Shown: in pieces, positions 27,045 through 35,415 of the stretch
How the letters are laid out: the number at the start of each line of letters is the position of its first letter
How positions within the stretch are numbered: position 1 is the first letter of the stretch
From: Lentzea guizhouensis
Lineage (GTDB): Bacteria; Actinomycetota; Actinomycetes; Mycobacteriales; Pseudonocardiaceae
Direction of reading: 5' to 3'
Assembly (NCBI RefSeq): GCF_001701025.1
Contig: NZ_CP016793.1
Span: forward strand, 1,612,001 to 1,676,000
Length of the DNA: 64,000 nucleotides
Translations under genes and position numbers: made by a program
Notes under the pieces: generated by a model
The model's database searches: none
What the model saw: only the letters and a program-made list of their open reading frames with translations
What the model was told of the DNA's origin: nothing

Positions 27045-27776
27045 ATGACCTCGCCCTCCCCCTCGCACCTGGACGTGATCGAACGGCGGTTCCTCGCGAT
27101 GACCGCCGGCCCACAGCCGCTGACGCTCGACTGCGCAGCACTCGGATGCGGCCTTCCCAACGAGGAGCTGCCTCTGGACCGCGTGCGCGTACTGCTCCTC
27201 AAACGACAGACGAGCTGGGTGAGCAAGGACGCCGTGTGGAAGGAACTCGTCCGGAAGGCACACGCGGCACCCGAACCGTGGACCACCATTGCCGCCGCCA
27301 TGATGATGCCCGGACTCAAGCACATCGCCGGAAAGCTGGGATCCCGCTTCTGCGGTGACCGCAACGACCTGGACTCCGAGATCCTCGAAGGCTTCCTCCA
27401 GGCACTCGACCTCGCCGACGCACGATCACCGAAGATCTTCGGACAGCTCTACTGGGCAGCCTTCCGACGCGGCCACGAAGCCTGCAACAGCGAAAGGCGA
27501 CGGGCCATGTCCCGGTCCGAACTCACCGACACCGCGATCGACATCCGCACAGCCGACGGACACCCGGACCTCGTCCTCGCAGGAGCCATGCTGTCCGGTG
27601 TCATCACACCCCACGAAGCCGACCTCGTCTCCGACGTGCTCCTCGACCACGGAGACCGGTCAACCGCGGCCAAGCGACGCGGTTTGAGCCGCCATCAGGT
27701 TGCGGCACAGCTCAACACCGCCTCCCGCCACCTCGCCGACTACCTTCTCGGCGGTCCTCTTCGTCCGGCCGTATGA
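27045..27776 (+). CDS. Sigma-70-like protein of a mobile-element type
   Basis: 243 residues from the ATG at 27045. The start HLDVIERRFLAMTAGPQPLT and LDCAALGCGLPNEELPLDRV resemble a family of sigma-like proteins found in actinomycete integrative elements next to whiB genes. A predicted HTH lies near the end (RSTAAKRRGLSRHQVAAQLN). No complete sigma region 2 is visible. It overlaps the next gene by ATGA, so it is translationally coupled to WhiB. It may recruit polymerase or act as a plain HTH regulator. The family link is from memory. Confidence 0.65.
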   Translation: MTSPSPSHLDVIERRFLAMTAGPQPLTLDCAALGCGLPNEELPLDRVRVLLLKRQTSWVSKDAVWKELVRKAHAAPEPWTTIAAAMMMPGLKHIAGKLGSRFCGDRNDLDSEILEGFLQALDLADARSPKIFGQLYWAAFRRGHEACNSERRRAMSRSELTDTAIDIRTADGHPDLVLAGAMLSGVITPHEADLVSDVLLDHGDRSTAAKRRGLSRHQVAAQLNTASRHLADYLLGGPLRPAV

Positions 27777-28036
27777 CCACGCTCGTGGCGCTGCGTGCAC
27801 CGAAGTGGCACGTGCACGCAGCATGCCGAAACGCAGACCGAGAAATCGACTGGATCGACGCCGAGCTGGGAAGTAAGGCTGCAAAGGGCTGCAAAGAGAT
27901 CTGTCGCCTGTGCCCGGTCCGCCTGACCTGTGCCATCACGGCACTCACCAGGGACGAGAGCTACGGCGTGTGGGGCGGCATGGATCAGGTCGACCGCGAA
28001 GCGCTGAGACATGCCGATGCTCAGATCGCAGCATGA
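27773..28036 (+). CDS. WhiB-family iron-sulfur regulator
   Basis: 87 residues. The four cluster ligands fit Cys18 (AACRNAD) and Cys44, Cys47, Cys53 (CRLCPVRLTC), with an extra Cys40. The GVWGG turn is at 65-69, followed by a short tail lacking a strongly basic end. WhiB proteins carry a 4Fe-4S cluster and bind sigma region 4. It is coupled to a sigma-like gene upstream and a small gene downstream, each by ATGA overlap. No linked housekeeping sigma target is visible, so it may serve the accessory region. Confidence 0.88.
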   Translation: MTTLVALRAPKWHVHAACRNADREIDWIDAELGSKAAKGCKEICRLCPVRLTCAITALTRDESYGVWGGMDQVDREALRHADAQIAA

Positions 28037-28233
28037 ACACAACTTCCGGCTCCAGGCAGCGGACCCGCCGCCAGCAGCAACATGAAGCCGTAGACGTCGT
28101 CTTCGAGATCAATCTCGTTGACGGCGCCGAAGCTGAGCGTCTTGGCCTGCAACAGGCGGCGGTTATCCGCGACGTAGTGCTGTGGCACCACCGACACAGC
28201 AGCAACGCGCCACCACACGCGAGCGCTACCTGA
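28033..28233 (+). CDS. Small gene coupled to whiB, unknown function
   Basis: 66 residues. The ATG overlaps the whiB stop by ATGA. After a basic start (SGSRQRTRRQQQ) comes HEAVDVVFEINLVDGAEAER and LGLQQAAVIRDVVLWHH, a plausible amphipathic domain, then a low-complexity tail. The overlap and coding-like middle suggest a third member of the sigma-like/WhiB operon. I do not recognise it. Confidence 0.5.
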   Translation: MNTTSGSRQRTRRQQQHEAVDVVFEINLVDGAEAERLGLQQAAVIRDVVLWHHRHSSNAPPHASAT

Positions 28234-28766
28234 CCTCTACAACATGAAACTGGCCTGCACGACCAAGCATCCAACCTGAAACCGCTGGTCAGCACTGTTC
28301 CCATCCTTTGGTGCTCCCGCCGAAGACGCCACAAGGATGGGAACAACCGAGTCGCCAACTTCATGCGCAGCACGCGTTCGCCACAACGTGACCGCCGAGC
28401 AGCAGCGCCTCGGCCGCTTCGGCGTCCATACGCGCGACAGACGACACCGGCCGGCAACACCGCCACGGTCACGTACCTGCTGGCTCCGCAAATGCACGGT
28501 GTCCGCCCGCATCGTGCGCGGCGCGGTCGACCGTGCCAGACGCCATCGCCGACACGTCAGCAGGCGATCAAAAGTCTTGTGGACAACCACCCGACCGGGC
28601 GACCGATCCTGGAGCAGCCACGTGACCCTATTTCGCAGGGCACAGGACCGTGCTCCAGTTTTGCTCCAGTTGGGGATACAACCATCCACTCGGGACAGAA
28701 ACACAAGATCGCCCGCCAACCTCATACTTGCAGGTCAGCGGGCGATTCGTATGCTGTCTTCAATTG
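28234..28766. other. Gene-free stretch next to tRNA-Ala, with a repeat copy
   Basis: More than 500 bases without a supported gene. It holds the second hairpin repeat copy (about 28258-28352). The remainder up to the tRNA shows frames on both strands but no motif. Its position next to a tRNA is where an integration end would lie; I found no integrase in the window. Confidence 0.45.
28258..28352. repeat. Second copy of the 64-base repeat, with its own inverted repeat
   Basis: Bases 28260-28321 match 17486-17547 over about 64 positions with roughly ten differences, including TGAAACCGCTGGTCAGC and GTTCCCATCCTTTGGT identically. Here the segment also forms a perfect 13-bp inverted repeat, TGTTCCCATCCTT...AAGGATGGGAACA. 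Both copies have the same orientation and flank the Wadjet, SWIM, sigma-like and WhiB genes, about 10.8 kb apart. Confidence 0.65.
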
Positions 28767-28839
28767 TGGAGCTGAGGGGACTCGAACCCCTGACCCTCAC
28801 ACTGCCAGTGTGATGCGCTACCAGCTGCGCCACAGCCCC
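28767..28839 (-). tRNA. tRNA-Ala (GGC anticodon)
   Basis: The minus strand folds as a cloverleaf: acceptor GGGGCTG/CAGCTCC, D stem GCGC/GCGC, anticodon stem TCACA/TGTGA with loop CTGGCAG (anticodon GGC), and T arm with GGTTCGAGTCC. CCA is not encoded. It separates the accessory half of the window from conserved genes and is a typical attachment point for genomic islands. Confidence 0.92.
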
Positions 28840-29050
28840 TTGAAGGTCCACGTTCCCGGCGGGTTTCCCTGCCGTTCTCGTGTGCCAATACCGTACAACA
28901 TCGGTGCCACAAGATAAAAATCGGGGGTCTCCCCACCCCATCACCCCAGGTAGACCCCCGTTCAGGCCACCCAACGACTCGCTTTCGCCCAGGACGCACC
29001 GCACACGAAGATCAGTGACTCGCAGCACACACACCGCCCTCGGCAAAACG

Positions 29051-29083
29051 AACGCCCGGCCCTCACGTCGAAGGACCGGGCGT
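29051..29083 (-). terminator. Terminator of the DsbA-like gene
   Basis: An imperfect hairpin (AACGCCCGGCCCT with AGGACCGGGCGTC, one internal mismatch) lies just beyond the stop codon at 29098 on the minus strand. Confidence 0.65.
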
Positions 29084-29097
29084 CACCGAGGAACGTT

Positions 29098-29874
29098 TCA
29101 CTTGAGCAGGTCGGCCAGCCAGTTGTCGTTGGCCGCCATGTCCACCCGCGCACCGTTGTGCGCCACGGTCGGCGTGCCGAAGCCGCCGCCGTTCTTCAGG
29201 GCGTCGTTGGCGCTCGTCTTGGACATCAGGTCGGACAGCTGGGCCTTGTACGTGTCGTTCTGCACGCAGGTCTCGAAGGCCGCGTCGGTGATGCCGAGGT
29301 CCTTGCCGAGCTTGATCAGCTGGTCCTTGGTGTAGCCGGGGCCGCCCTCCTCGGGCTGCTTCGAGTACAGGGCCGCGTGGAACTCGTTGAACTTGCCCGC
29401 GTCGGCGGCGCAAAGGCCGGCGTTCGCGGAGATCGACGAGTAGCCGGTCGGCTCGGAGAGGCGGTCCAGCATCGGGAGGATGTTGTAGCGGATCTTGAGC
29501 TTGCCGTCCTCGACCGCGTTCTTGAGGTCCTTGCCGTAGATCTCCTCGAACTGGCCGCAGGCGGGGCAGAGGAAGTCCTCGTAGACGTCGATGGTGGTGG
29601 TGGCGCTGTCCTTGCCCACGACCACGACGTTGTTGTCCCGTGCTGACGGGGCCGAGATGACCTTGTCGGCGGGGGCGGCCGGGATGGCGCCGTCCGTCGT
29701 CGTACCACTCGACTGCTGCTGGAAGATCACGTAACCGATCACGGCGACCGCCAGGACGGCGACCACCGCGATGCCTGCGATGATCTTGGTCCGGTCCCCG
29801 CCCGAGTTACGGGCCTGGGTCACCGCACGCGCGGCCTGCTTCCGTTTCCGCGCACTGCGCTCTGCTCCACCCAC
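29098..29874 (-). CDS. DsbA-like membrane-anchored thiol oxidoreductase
   Basis: 258 residues. A basic N-terminus and one membrane helix (31-51, IIAGIAVVAVLAVAVIGYVIF) anchor it facing outward. The thioredoxin fold follows, with active site CPAC (103-106 in YEDFLCPACGQFEE) and a cis-Pro loop GFGTPTVAHNG near the C-terminus. An extra Cys pair (GLCAAD, ETCVQ) may form a structural disulfide. It probably forms or shuffles disulfides in exported proteins. The start is a GTG. A terminator follows. Confidence 0.9.
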   Translation of the reverse strand: MGGAERSARKRKQAARAVTQARNSGGDRTKIIAGIAVVAVLAVAVIGYVIFQQQSSGTTTDGAIPAAPADKVISAPSARDNNVVVVGKDSATTTIDVYEDFLCPACGQFEEIYGKDLKNAVEDGKLKIRYNILPMLDRLSEPTGYSSISANAGLCAADAGKFNEFHAALYSKQPEEGGPGYTKDQLIKLGKDLGITDAAFETCVQNDTYKAQLSDLMSKTSANDALKNGGGFGTPTVAHNGARVDMAANDNWLADLLK

Positions 29875-29920
29875 GGCGCCGAGGGTAGCGATCCAGGCTG
29901 AAAAGAACCTGAGTACGCGG

Positions 29921-31207
29921 TCACGCTTCCGGGTGGCGTGGTTTGCCTCCGACGCGTTCGCCCAGGGGGACCTCGGCGGATTCGTCGAGGGCGCCGCACT
30001 CCGGTGCCACCGCGGTGGCCGTGTGCTCCTCCTCGTGGGTGGGGAGGGTCTCGGGTGCGATGAACCAGAAGAACACCGACAGCAGCAGTGCCGCGCCGGT
30101 CACCGCGAACGAGGCCTCGAAGCCCAGGGTGTCGGCGAGGACACCGGCGGAGATCGGGCCGATGATGGCGCCCAGGTCGGTCACCATCTGGAAGCCGGCG
30201 AGCACCGGGCCGCCGCGGCCGCGGGCGCCCATCACGTCGGCGACCACGGCGTTCTGCGGCGGGTTCAGCAGGCCCGCGCCCATGCCCGCGATCAGCGAGG
30301 CGGCCATGAAGTCCCAGGTGCCGGTGGTGAAGCCCATCCAGATCGTGGTGACGCCGCTGATGACCAGGCCGGCGATCGCGACCGGTTTGCGGCCGCGGGT
30401 GTCGGCGAGCTTGCCGGAGATGAAGAGCGTCGCGGCGTTGCCCGCGGCGAACACCGACATCGAGATGCCGGCGATGGCGGGGCTCTGCTCCAGTGCCTCG
30501 ATCACGAAGACCGGCACGAGGGAGATGCGCACGCCGAACACGGCCCAGCCGTTGGCGAACCCGGAGGCCAGCGCGGCGTGGTAAGCGCGGTGGCGCATCG
30601 CGTCCATGAACGGCATGTGGTCGGTGCCGTTGGACTTGTCCAGCGCCGCCAACGTCGAATTCCGCAGGAAGAACCAGACCACGAACGCCGCGACGCACAG
30701 CAACGCGCCGTACGACACGAACGGCACCCACAGGCCGAGCGGCACGAGACCGGCTCCGACGATCGGGCCCGCGACGTTGCCGACGAGGAACCCGGCCGCC
30801 CACATCCCGGAGGCCCGCCCGCGCATCGGCGCCGGGGTGATCCGGATGAGCAACGCGAGCGCGGCGACGGTGAACATCGTCGACCCGATGCCCGCGAGCG
30901 CCCGCCAGCCGAGCATCTCGAAGTAGCTGCCGGAGAACCCGGCCATGGTCGTGCCGGCGGCGACGATCAGGATGCCGACGATGTAGACGTGCGGCTCGCC
31001 GAACTTGTTGACGAGAATGCCGCTCAGTGGCGCGAACGCCAGTCTGACCAGCGCGAACACGCTGATCAGGATCGCGATGGCAGTGTGCCCGACACCGAAC
31101 GTCGCGGCGAACACCGGCAGTACCGGTGCCACGATCCCGAACCCGATGGCGATGATGAAGCTCGCCGCGACCAGTACCCAGACCTCAACCGGCAAGCGCT
31201 CGCGCAC
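29921..31207 (-). CDS. MFS drug/metabolite transporter
   Basis: 428 residues with about 12 hydrophobic helices. The loop 2-3 motif is weak (GILVNKFGEPHV). GKLADTRGRKPVAIAG in the second half is a clear motif A (GxLaDrxGrk). SLIAGMGAGLLNPPQNAVVA is motif-C-like. The tail after residue 390 is hydrophilic and cytoplasmic. The GTG start at 31207 follows AGGGAGGG. Substrate unknown; multidrug-type efflux of the DHA1 group is the best guess. Confidence 0.85.
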   Translation of the reverse strand: MRERLPVEVWVLVAASFIIAIGFGIVAPVLPVFAATFGVGHTAIAILISVFALVRLAFAPLSGILVNKFGEPHVYIVGILIVAAGTTMAGFSGSYFEMLGWRALAGIGSTMFTVAALALLIRITPAPMRGRASGMWAAGFLVGNVAGPIVGAGLVPLGLWVPFVSYGALLCVAAFVVWFFLRNSTLAALDKSNGTDHMPFMDAMRHRAYHAALASGFANGWAVFGVRISLVPVFVIEALEQSPAIAGISMSVFAAGNAATLFISGKLADTRGRKPVAIAGLVISGVTTIWMGFTTGTWDFMAASLIAGMGAGLLNPPQNAVVADVMGARGRGGPVLAGFQMVTDLGAIIGPISAGVLADTLGFEASFAVTGAALLLSVFFWFIAPETLPTHEEEHTATAVAPECGALDESAEVPLGERVGGKPRHPEA

Positions 31208-31259
31208 CGAAACCCTCCCTTAGCCCTGCTAAGGATATGTCACGCGGCAACTAACTTTT

Positions 31260-32069
31260 TCAGTCGAGCAGCTCATCCACTCTGCGTACATATGCAGTCA
31301 CGGGGTAGGCGGCGACGAACCCGCACGCCTCCGCGAACCGCTCCCCCGGACCTTCGTCGACCTGCGACGCGACCAGCGCCGCACCGGCCGAGCGCAACGC
31401 CGCCGCAGCGGTGACCACCAGCGACCGCCCCACGCCCCGGCGACGCCGCGCCGGCCGCACCACGCACTGCTCGACCAGGCCCACGCCGCGCTCGGCGAAC
31501 CCGGACACGAACCCGCCGATCCGCTCGCCGTCGTCCACCACCAGCAGCAGGCACCGCGGGTCGTCCAGCCGGTGCCCGAGCCACTTCTGCAGCCGCGCCC
31601 GGTTGCCGACCAGCTCGTCGGACAGCAGCTCGACGATGCCCGGCAGGTCCGCGTCCTCCGCCCGCCGCACTCCCGCGGAGACCACGGCACGCCCCCGGTG
31701 CACCACGGTGAGCAGCTCCTCGACCGCGTACCACCCGGAGTCGTCGGCGATGCCCTCGATCTCGTCGACCGTCGTCGGCGACGCGTAGACCACGGCCTCG
31801 GCCCGCCCGACGTCGGCGAACGTCTGCTCCAGCTGCAGCAGCGTCGAGGCGACCTCCACCGACGTCCCGTCCAGCGCGCAGCCGAAGTTGCCACTGGGCA
31901 ACGGGTTCTCCCGGTTGATCACCACGGCCGCAGAGCCGACCCGGCCGACCTTGCCGTACCTGACCGCGCCGGACGCGAGCCGCGCGCCCTCCACCAGGAT
32001 CGCGAGCGACCGCGACTGGTACGGGTCGAGCAGCTCCGGGTCGTCCGGGTCGCGCAACGGGTCAACCAA
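31260..32069 (-). CDS. GNAT-family N-acetyltransferase
   Basis: 269 residues. The C-terminal GNAT domain (about 135-269) shows motif A, QCVVRPARRRRGVGRSLVVT (the RxxGxG acetyl-CoA loop), and FAEACGFVAAYPVTAY at the end. The N-terminal half resembles a degenerate second GNAT unit (GCALDGTSVEVASTLLQLEQ). The TTG start overlaps the stop of the glycosyltransferase gene (TTGGTTGA), so the pair is co-translated. Substrate unknown. Confidence 0.82.
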   Translation of the reverse strand: MVDPLRDPDDPELLDPYQSRSLAILVEGARLASGAVRYGKVGRVGSAAVVINRENPLPSGNFGCALDGTSVEVASTLLQLEQTFADVGRAEAVVYASPTTVDEIEGIADDSGWYAVEELLTVVHRGRAVVSAGVRRAEDADLPGIVELLSDELVGNRARLQKWLGHRLDDPRCLLLVVDDGERIGGFVSGFAERGVGLVEQCVVRPARRRRGVGRSLVVTAAAALRSAGAALVASQVDEGPGERFAEACGFVAAYPVTAYVRRVDELLD

Positions 32070-33111
32070 CGCGGCGGTCCTTCCACCTGGCGCCCGGCCT
32101 GAGCGCGCAGTCCAGCAGGAACACCCCGATCGTCGCCCACGCGAGCGGCGCCAGCACGGCGGAGGCCTCCGGCTGCCCGACGCGCTTGACGTACTCCCGG
32201 TGCGACGCCGCCTGCGCGGACCACGCGAGCCACGACCACGGCGAGCGCCACCGCAGCACAGGGACCAGCCCGTACGCGAGGTGCAGCAGCCCGGCGGCGA
32301 TCAACAGCGGCCGCGCCTTCGCTCCGAACATGTCCCGGAACGCCGGCTGGATGCTCTTGCGCAACGACCGCCAGGTGTCCCCGAACGTGTCCAGGCCCGA
32401 GGTCGTGAGCAGCATCGACGCGTCCACGAACCGCACGAACCCGCCGGTGCCCCTGACCAGGGTCGCGAGCCCGACGTCGTCGGCGTGGTCCCCGGCCAGC
32501 GCCTCCCAGCCACCGGCCTTCTCGAACGCCGCCCGCCGCACCAGGATGCAATGCCCGACAGCGAGCGCCGTCGGACCCTTGCCGTCCGGCGGCGACCCCT
32601 CGAACACGAGCGTGTTGAACGCGGGCAGCAGGAACCACCACGCCGGCCCGGTCCCCCGCCCGGACGACGAGATCAGGTCCGCCCCCAGCTCGGACGCCGT
32701 CGCCACCAGCCGGCCGACGAGGTCGGGCGAGCAGGTCATGTCCGCGTCCACGAACAGCAGCCACTCCTCGTCGCGCAGCTCCTGCACGCCGAGGTGCATC
32801 GCGTGCACCTTCCCGGCCCAGCCCTCCGCCGGACCGGCCGACTCGACCACCTCGGCGCCGTGCGCCCGCGCGACCGCCGCCGTCGCGTCCCCCGAAGCGT
32901 CGTCGACGACCACCACGCGGACACCCGCCTGGCCGACCAGACCGGTCAGCAGCGACGGCAGGGTGGCTTCTTCGTCGCGCGCGGGCACCACGGCCAGCAC
33001 GGACGCGGTCTTCGACGACTCCGACACCATCGGCACGTGCTTCCACTGCGCGACGTTGCGCGCGGATCGCAGTGTGGACAGCACCCCAGACACCACACCT
33101 ATCAAGACCAT
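32062..33111 (-). CDS. Family 2 glycosyltransferase, membrane-associated
   Basis: 349 residues from the ATG at 33111. It opens with a short hydrophobic segment. The GT-A fold follows: VVPARDEEATLP (42-52), VVVVDDASGD (67-75), WLLFVDADMTCSPDL (DxD), then GDHADDVGLAT and a W-rich C-terminal half with two or three membrane helices (LLIAAGLLHLAYGLVPVL, ASAVLAPLAWATIGVFLL). It resembles HpnB-like/lipid-linked glycosyltransferases. The sugar donor and acceptor are unknown. It is divergent from the helicase gene 27 bases away. Confidence 0.8.
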   Translation of the reverse strand: MVLIGVVSGVLSTLRSARNVAQWKHVPMVSESSKTASVLAVVPARDEEATLPSLLTGLVGQAGVRVVVVDDASGDATAAVARAHGAEVVESAGPAEGWAGKVHAMHLGVQELRDEEWLLFVDADMTCSPDLVGRLVATASELGADLISSSGRGTGPAWWFLLPAFNTLVFEGSPPDGKGPTALAVGHCILVRRAAFEKAGGWEALAGDHADDVGLATLVRGTGGFVRFVDASMLLTTSGLDTFGDTWRSLRKSIQPAFRDMFGAKARPLLIAAGLLHLAYGLVPVLRWRSPWSWLAWSAQAASHREYVKRVGQPEASAVLAPLAWATIGVFLLDCALRPGARWKDRRVG

Positions 33112-33137
33112 GCCACCACCCTGACACACTCAGGAAC

Positions 33138-35411
33138 GTGCACCTGCCCGATCTCCCGGTGAAGTCCGTCCTCCCCGAGCTCCTGCGCACGCTCGAGGAC
33201 CACGGGTCGGCCGTCCTCGTCGCTCCTCCGGGCACCGGCAAGACCACGCTCGTCCCGCTCGCGCTGCCGGGCAAGGTGGTCGTCGCCGAACCCCGCCGCA
33301 TCGCCGCCCGCGCCGCCGCCGCGCGCATGGCGAGCCTGCTCGGCGAACCGGTCGGCCACACCGTCGGCTACTCGGTCCGCGGCGACCGCAAGACCAGCAG
33401 GCACACCCGCGTCGAGGTCGTGACGAGCGGCCTGCTGGTCCGCCGCCTGCAGCACGACCAGGAGCTCAAGGGCGTCGGCACGGTCCTGCTCGACGAGGTC
33501 CACGAACGCCACCTCGACGCCGACCTGCTGCTCGCGCTCCTGCTCGACGCCAAGGCAGGCCTCAGGCCCGACCTGAAGCTGCTCGCGACGTCCGCGACCG
33601 TTGCCGCCCAACGACTCTCCGACCTGCTCGGCAACGCGCCGGTCCTGCACACCGCCGCGCGCACGTTCGACACGACGATCACCTACGTCCCGCCGAACCG
33701 CAACGAGCACATCGAGACCACCGTCGCGCGGGCCATCACCAAAGCGCTGTCCGAAGTGGACGGCGACGTGCTCGCGTTCCTGCCGGGCGTGCGCGAGATC
33801 AACCGCACGGCGAGCCTGCTGAACGCCGACACGGTGATCCTGCACGGCCAGCTCAAGGCGGCCGTCCAGGACGCCGCGCTCAAGCCGGGGCAGCGGCAAC
33901 GCGTCGTGCTCGCCACCAGCATCGCCGAGTCCAGCCTGACCGTGCCCGGCGTCCGCGCCGTGGTCGACGCCGGTCTCGCCCGCGTCCCCCGCGTCGACCA
34001 CCGCCGCGGGCTCGCCGGTCTCGCCACGATCCGGGTGTCCCAGGCGGTCGCCGACCAGCGCGCCGGTCGCGCCGGACGTGAGGCACCCGGCCGCGTCTAC
34101 CGCTGCTGGCCCGAGCACGAGCACTCGACGCTCCCCCGCTACCCGGAACCGGAGATCCGCACCGCCGACCTGACCCGGCTCGCCCTGGAGCTCGCCGTCT
34201 GGGGCACCCCGGACGGCAGTGCCCTGAACTGGTGGGACGCCCCGCCGGAGGGCGCGCTCAAGGCCGCCCAGGAGACGTTGCACTCCATCAACGCGCTGGA
34301 GGACACCGACCGCCGCGACCGCATCGCGAGCGTCGGCCTGCACCCGCGGCTGGGCCGGGCGTTGATCGACGGCAGCGCGCTCGCCGGCAACCGGACCGCC
34401 GCCGAGGTCGTGGCGCTGCTCGACGACAGCACGCACCCCAACACGTCCGACCTGGCCACTGCGCTCAAGTCGCCGGGCAAATGGCGCCAGGAAGCCAAGA
34501 AGCTCGAAAAGCTCGGCACCAACCCGCACGGCAACGGCGACCCCGCCCTGGTCGTCGCCCTCGCCTACCCGGAGCGGCTGGCGAAGCGCAGGTCCAAGAA
34601 CAGCAGCGTCTACCTCATGGCCAACGGCACGGCCGTCGAGCACGACAACTCGCACGCCAAGTGGCTGGCGGTCGCGATCGCCGACCGTGAACCCGGCAAC
34701 AAGCACGGCCGCATCCGCCTGGCCGCCCCGGCCGACGAGGAGCTCGCCGTGACCGCGGCCGCCGCCCTCGTGCACACCGAGGACGACATCCGCTGGGAAC
34801 GCGACGTCGTCGCGAACAGCGTCCGCAAGCTCGGCGCGATCACCCTGGACGAACGCCCGCTCAACGACCTGGCCAAGTCGCAGCAGGCCCTGCGGATGGG
34901 CCTGCAGGCGGAGGGTCTGGGCCTGCTCAAGTGGACCGACGCCGCCGAACGCCTGCGTGAACGGATGGCGTTCCTGCACCGCACCCGCGACTGGCCGAGC
35001 GTCGACGACGAAAGCCTGATCCGCTCGCTCGACCTGGGCAAAGCCAAGAAGCGCTCCGACCTGGCGAAGATCGACACGGTCGCGGTGCTGCGGAACCTGT
35101 TGCCGTGGCCCGAGGCGGCCGAGCTCGACCAGCTCGCCCCGGAACGCATCGGCCAGGGCAAGGTCGACTACACCCAGGACACACCGGCGTTGTACGTCCG
35201 CATCCAGGACGCGATGAAGTGGGCCGACACCCCGCAGATCGCGGGAGTCCCGGTGGTCGTGCACCTGCTCTCGCCCGCCGGCCGCCCGACAGCGGTGACG
35301 AGCGACCTGAGGACGTTCTGGCGCAACGGTTACCTGCGGGTGCGCAGTGAGCTCAAGGGCCGCTACCCCAAGCACCACTGGCCGGAACGCCCCTACGACA
35401 GGAGCAGGTGA
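33138..35411 (+). CDS. hrpB: ATP-dependent helicase HrpB
   Basis: 757 residues from a GTG at 33138 (AGGA just upstream). DEAH-type motifs: Walker A APPGTGKTT (29-37), Q/Ia AEPRRIAARAAA, DEVHERH (119-125), SAT in LLATSATVA, and VVLATSIAESSLTVPGV and DQRAGRAGREAPG in domain 2. The C-terminal third is the HrpB-specific region (PWPEAAELDQLAPERI, RPYDRSR end). The size is slightly shorter than E. coli HrpB (about 800). It is a presumed RNA helicase; the precise role is unclear even in model species. Confidence 0.92.
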   Translation: MHLPDLPVKSVLPELLRTLEDHGSAVLVAPPGTGKTTLVPLALPGKVVVAEPRRIAARAAAARMASLLGEPVGHTVGYSVRGDRKTSRHTRVEVVTSGLLVRRLQHDQELKGVGTVLLDEVHERHLDADLLLALLLDAKAGLRPDLKLLATSATVAAQRLSDLLGNAPVLHTAARTFDTTITYVPPNRNEHIETTVARAITKALSEVDGDVLAFLPGVREINRTASLLNADTVILHGQLKAAVQDAALKPGQRQRVVLATSIAESSLTVPGVRAVVDAGLARVPRVDHRRGLAGLATIRVSQAVADQRAGRAGREAPGRVYRCWPEHEHSTLPRYPEPEIRTADLTRLALELAVWGTPDGSALNWWDAPPEGALKAAQETLHSINALEDTDRRDRIASVGLHPRLGRALIDGSALAGNRTAAEVVALLDDSTHPNTSDLATALKSPGKWRQEAKKLEKLGTNPHGNGDPALVVALAYPERLAKRRSKNSSVYLMANGTAVEHDNSHAKWLAVAIADREPGNKHGRIRLAAPADEELAVTAAAALVHTEDDIRWERDVVANSVRKLGAITLDERPLNDLAKSQQALRMGLQAEGLGLLKWTDAAERLRERMAFLHRTRDWPSVDDESLIRSLDLGKAKKRSDLAKIDTVAVLRNLLPWPEAAELDQLAPERIGQGKVDYTQDTPALYVRIQDAMKWADTPQIAGVPVVVHLLSPAGRPTAVTSDLRTFWRNGYLRVRSELKGRYPKHHWPERPYDRSR

Positions 35412-35415
35412 GGCC

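Noticed and set aside
28234..28766. Integrase remnant beside tRNA-Ala
   Set aside because: Frames on both strands were read; none shows the tyrosine recombinase R-H-R-Y residues.
29771..31414. A 547-residue plus-strand frame across the MFS gene
   Set aside because: Antisense shadow of the DsbA-like and MFS genes; composition is typical of reversed codons.
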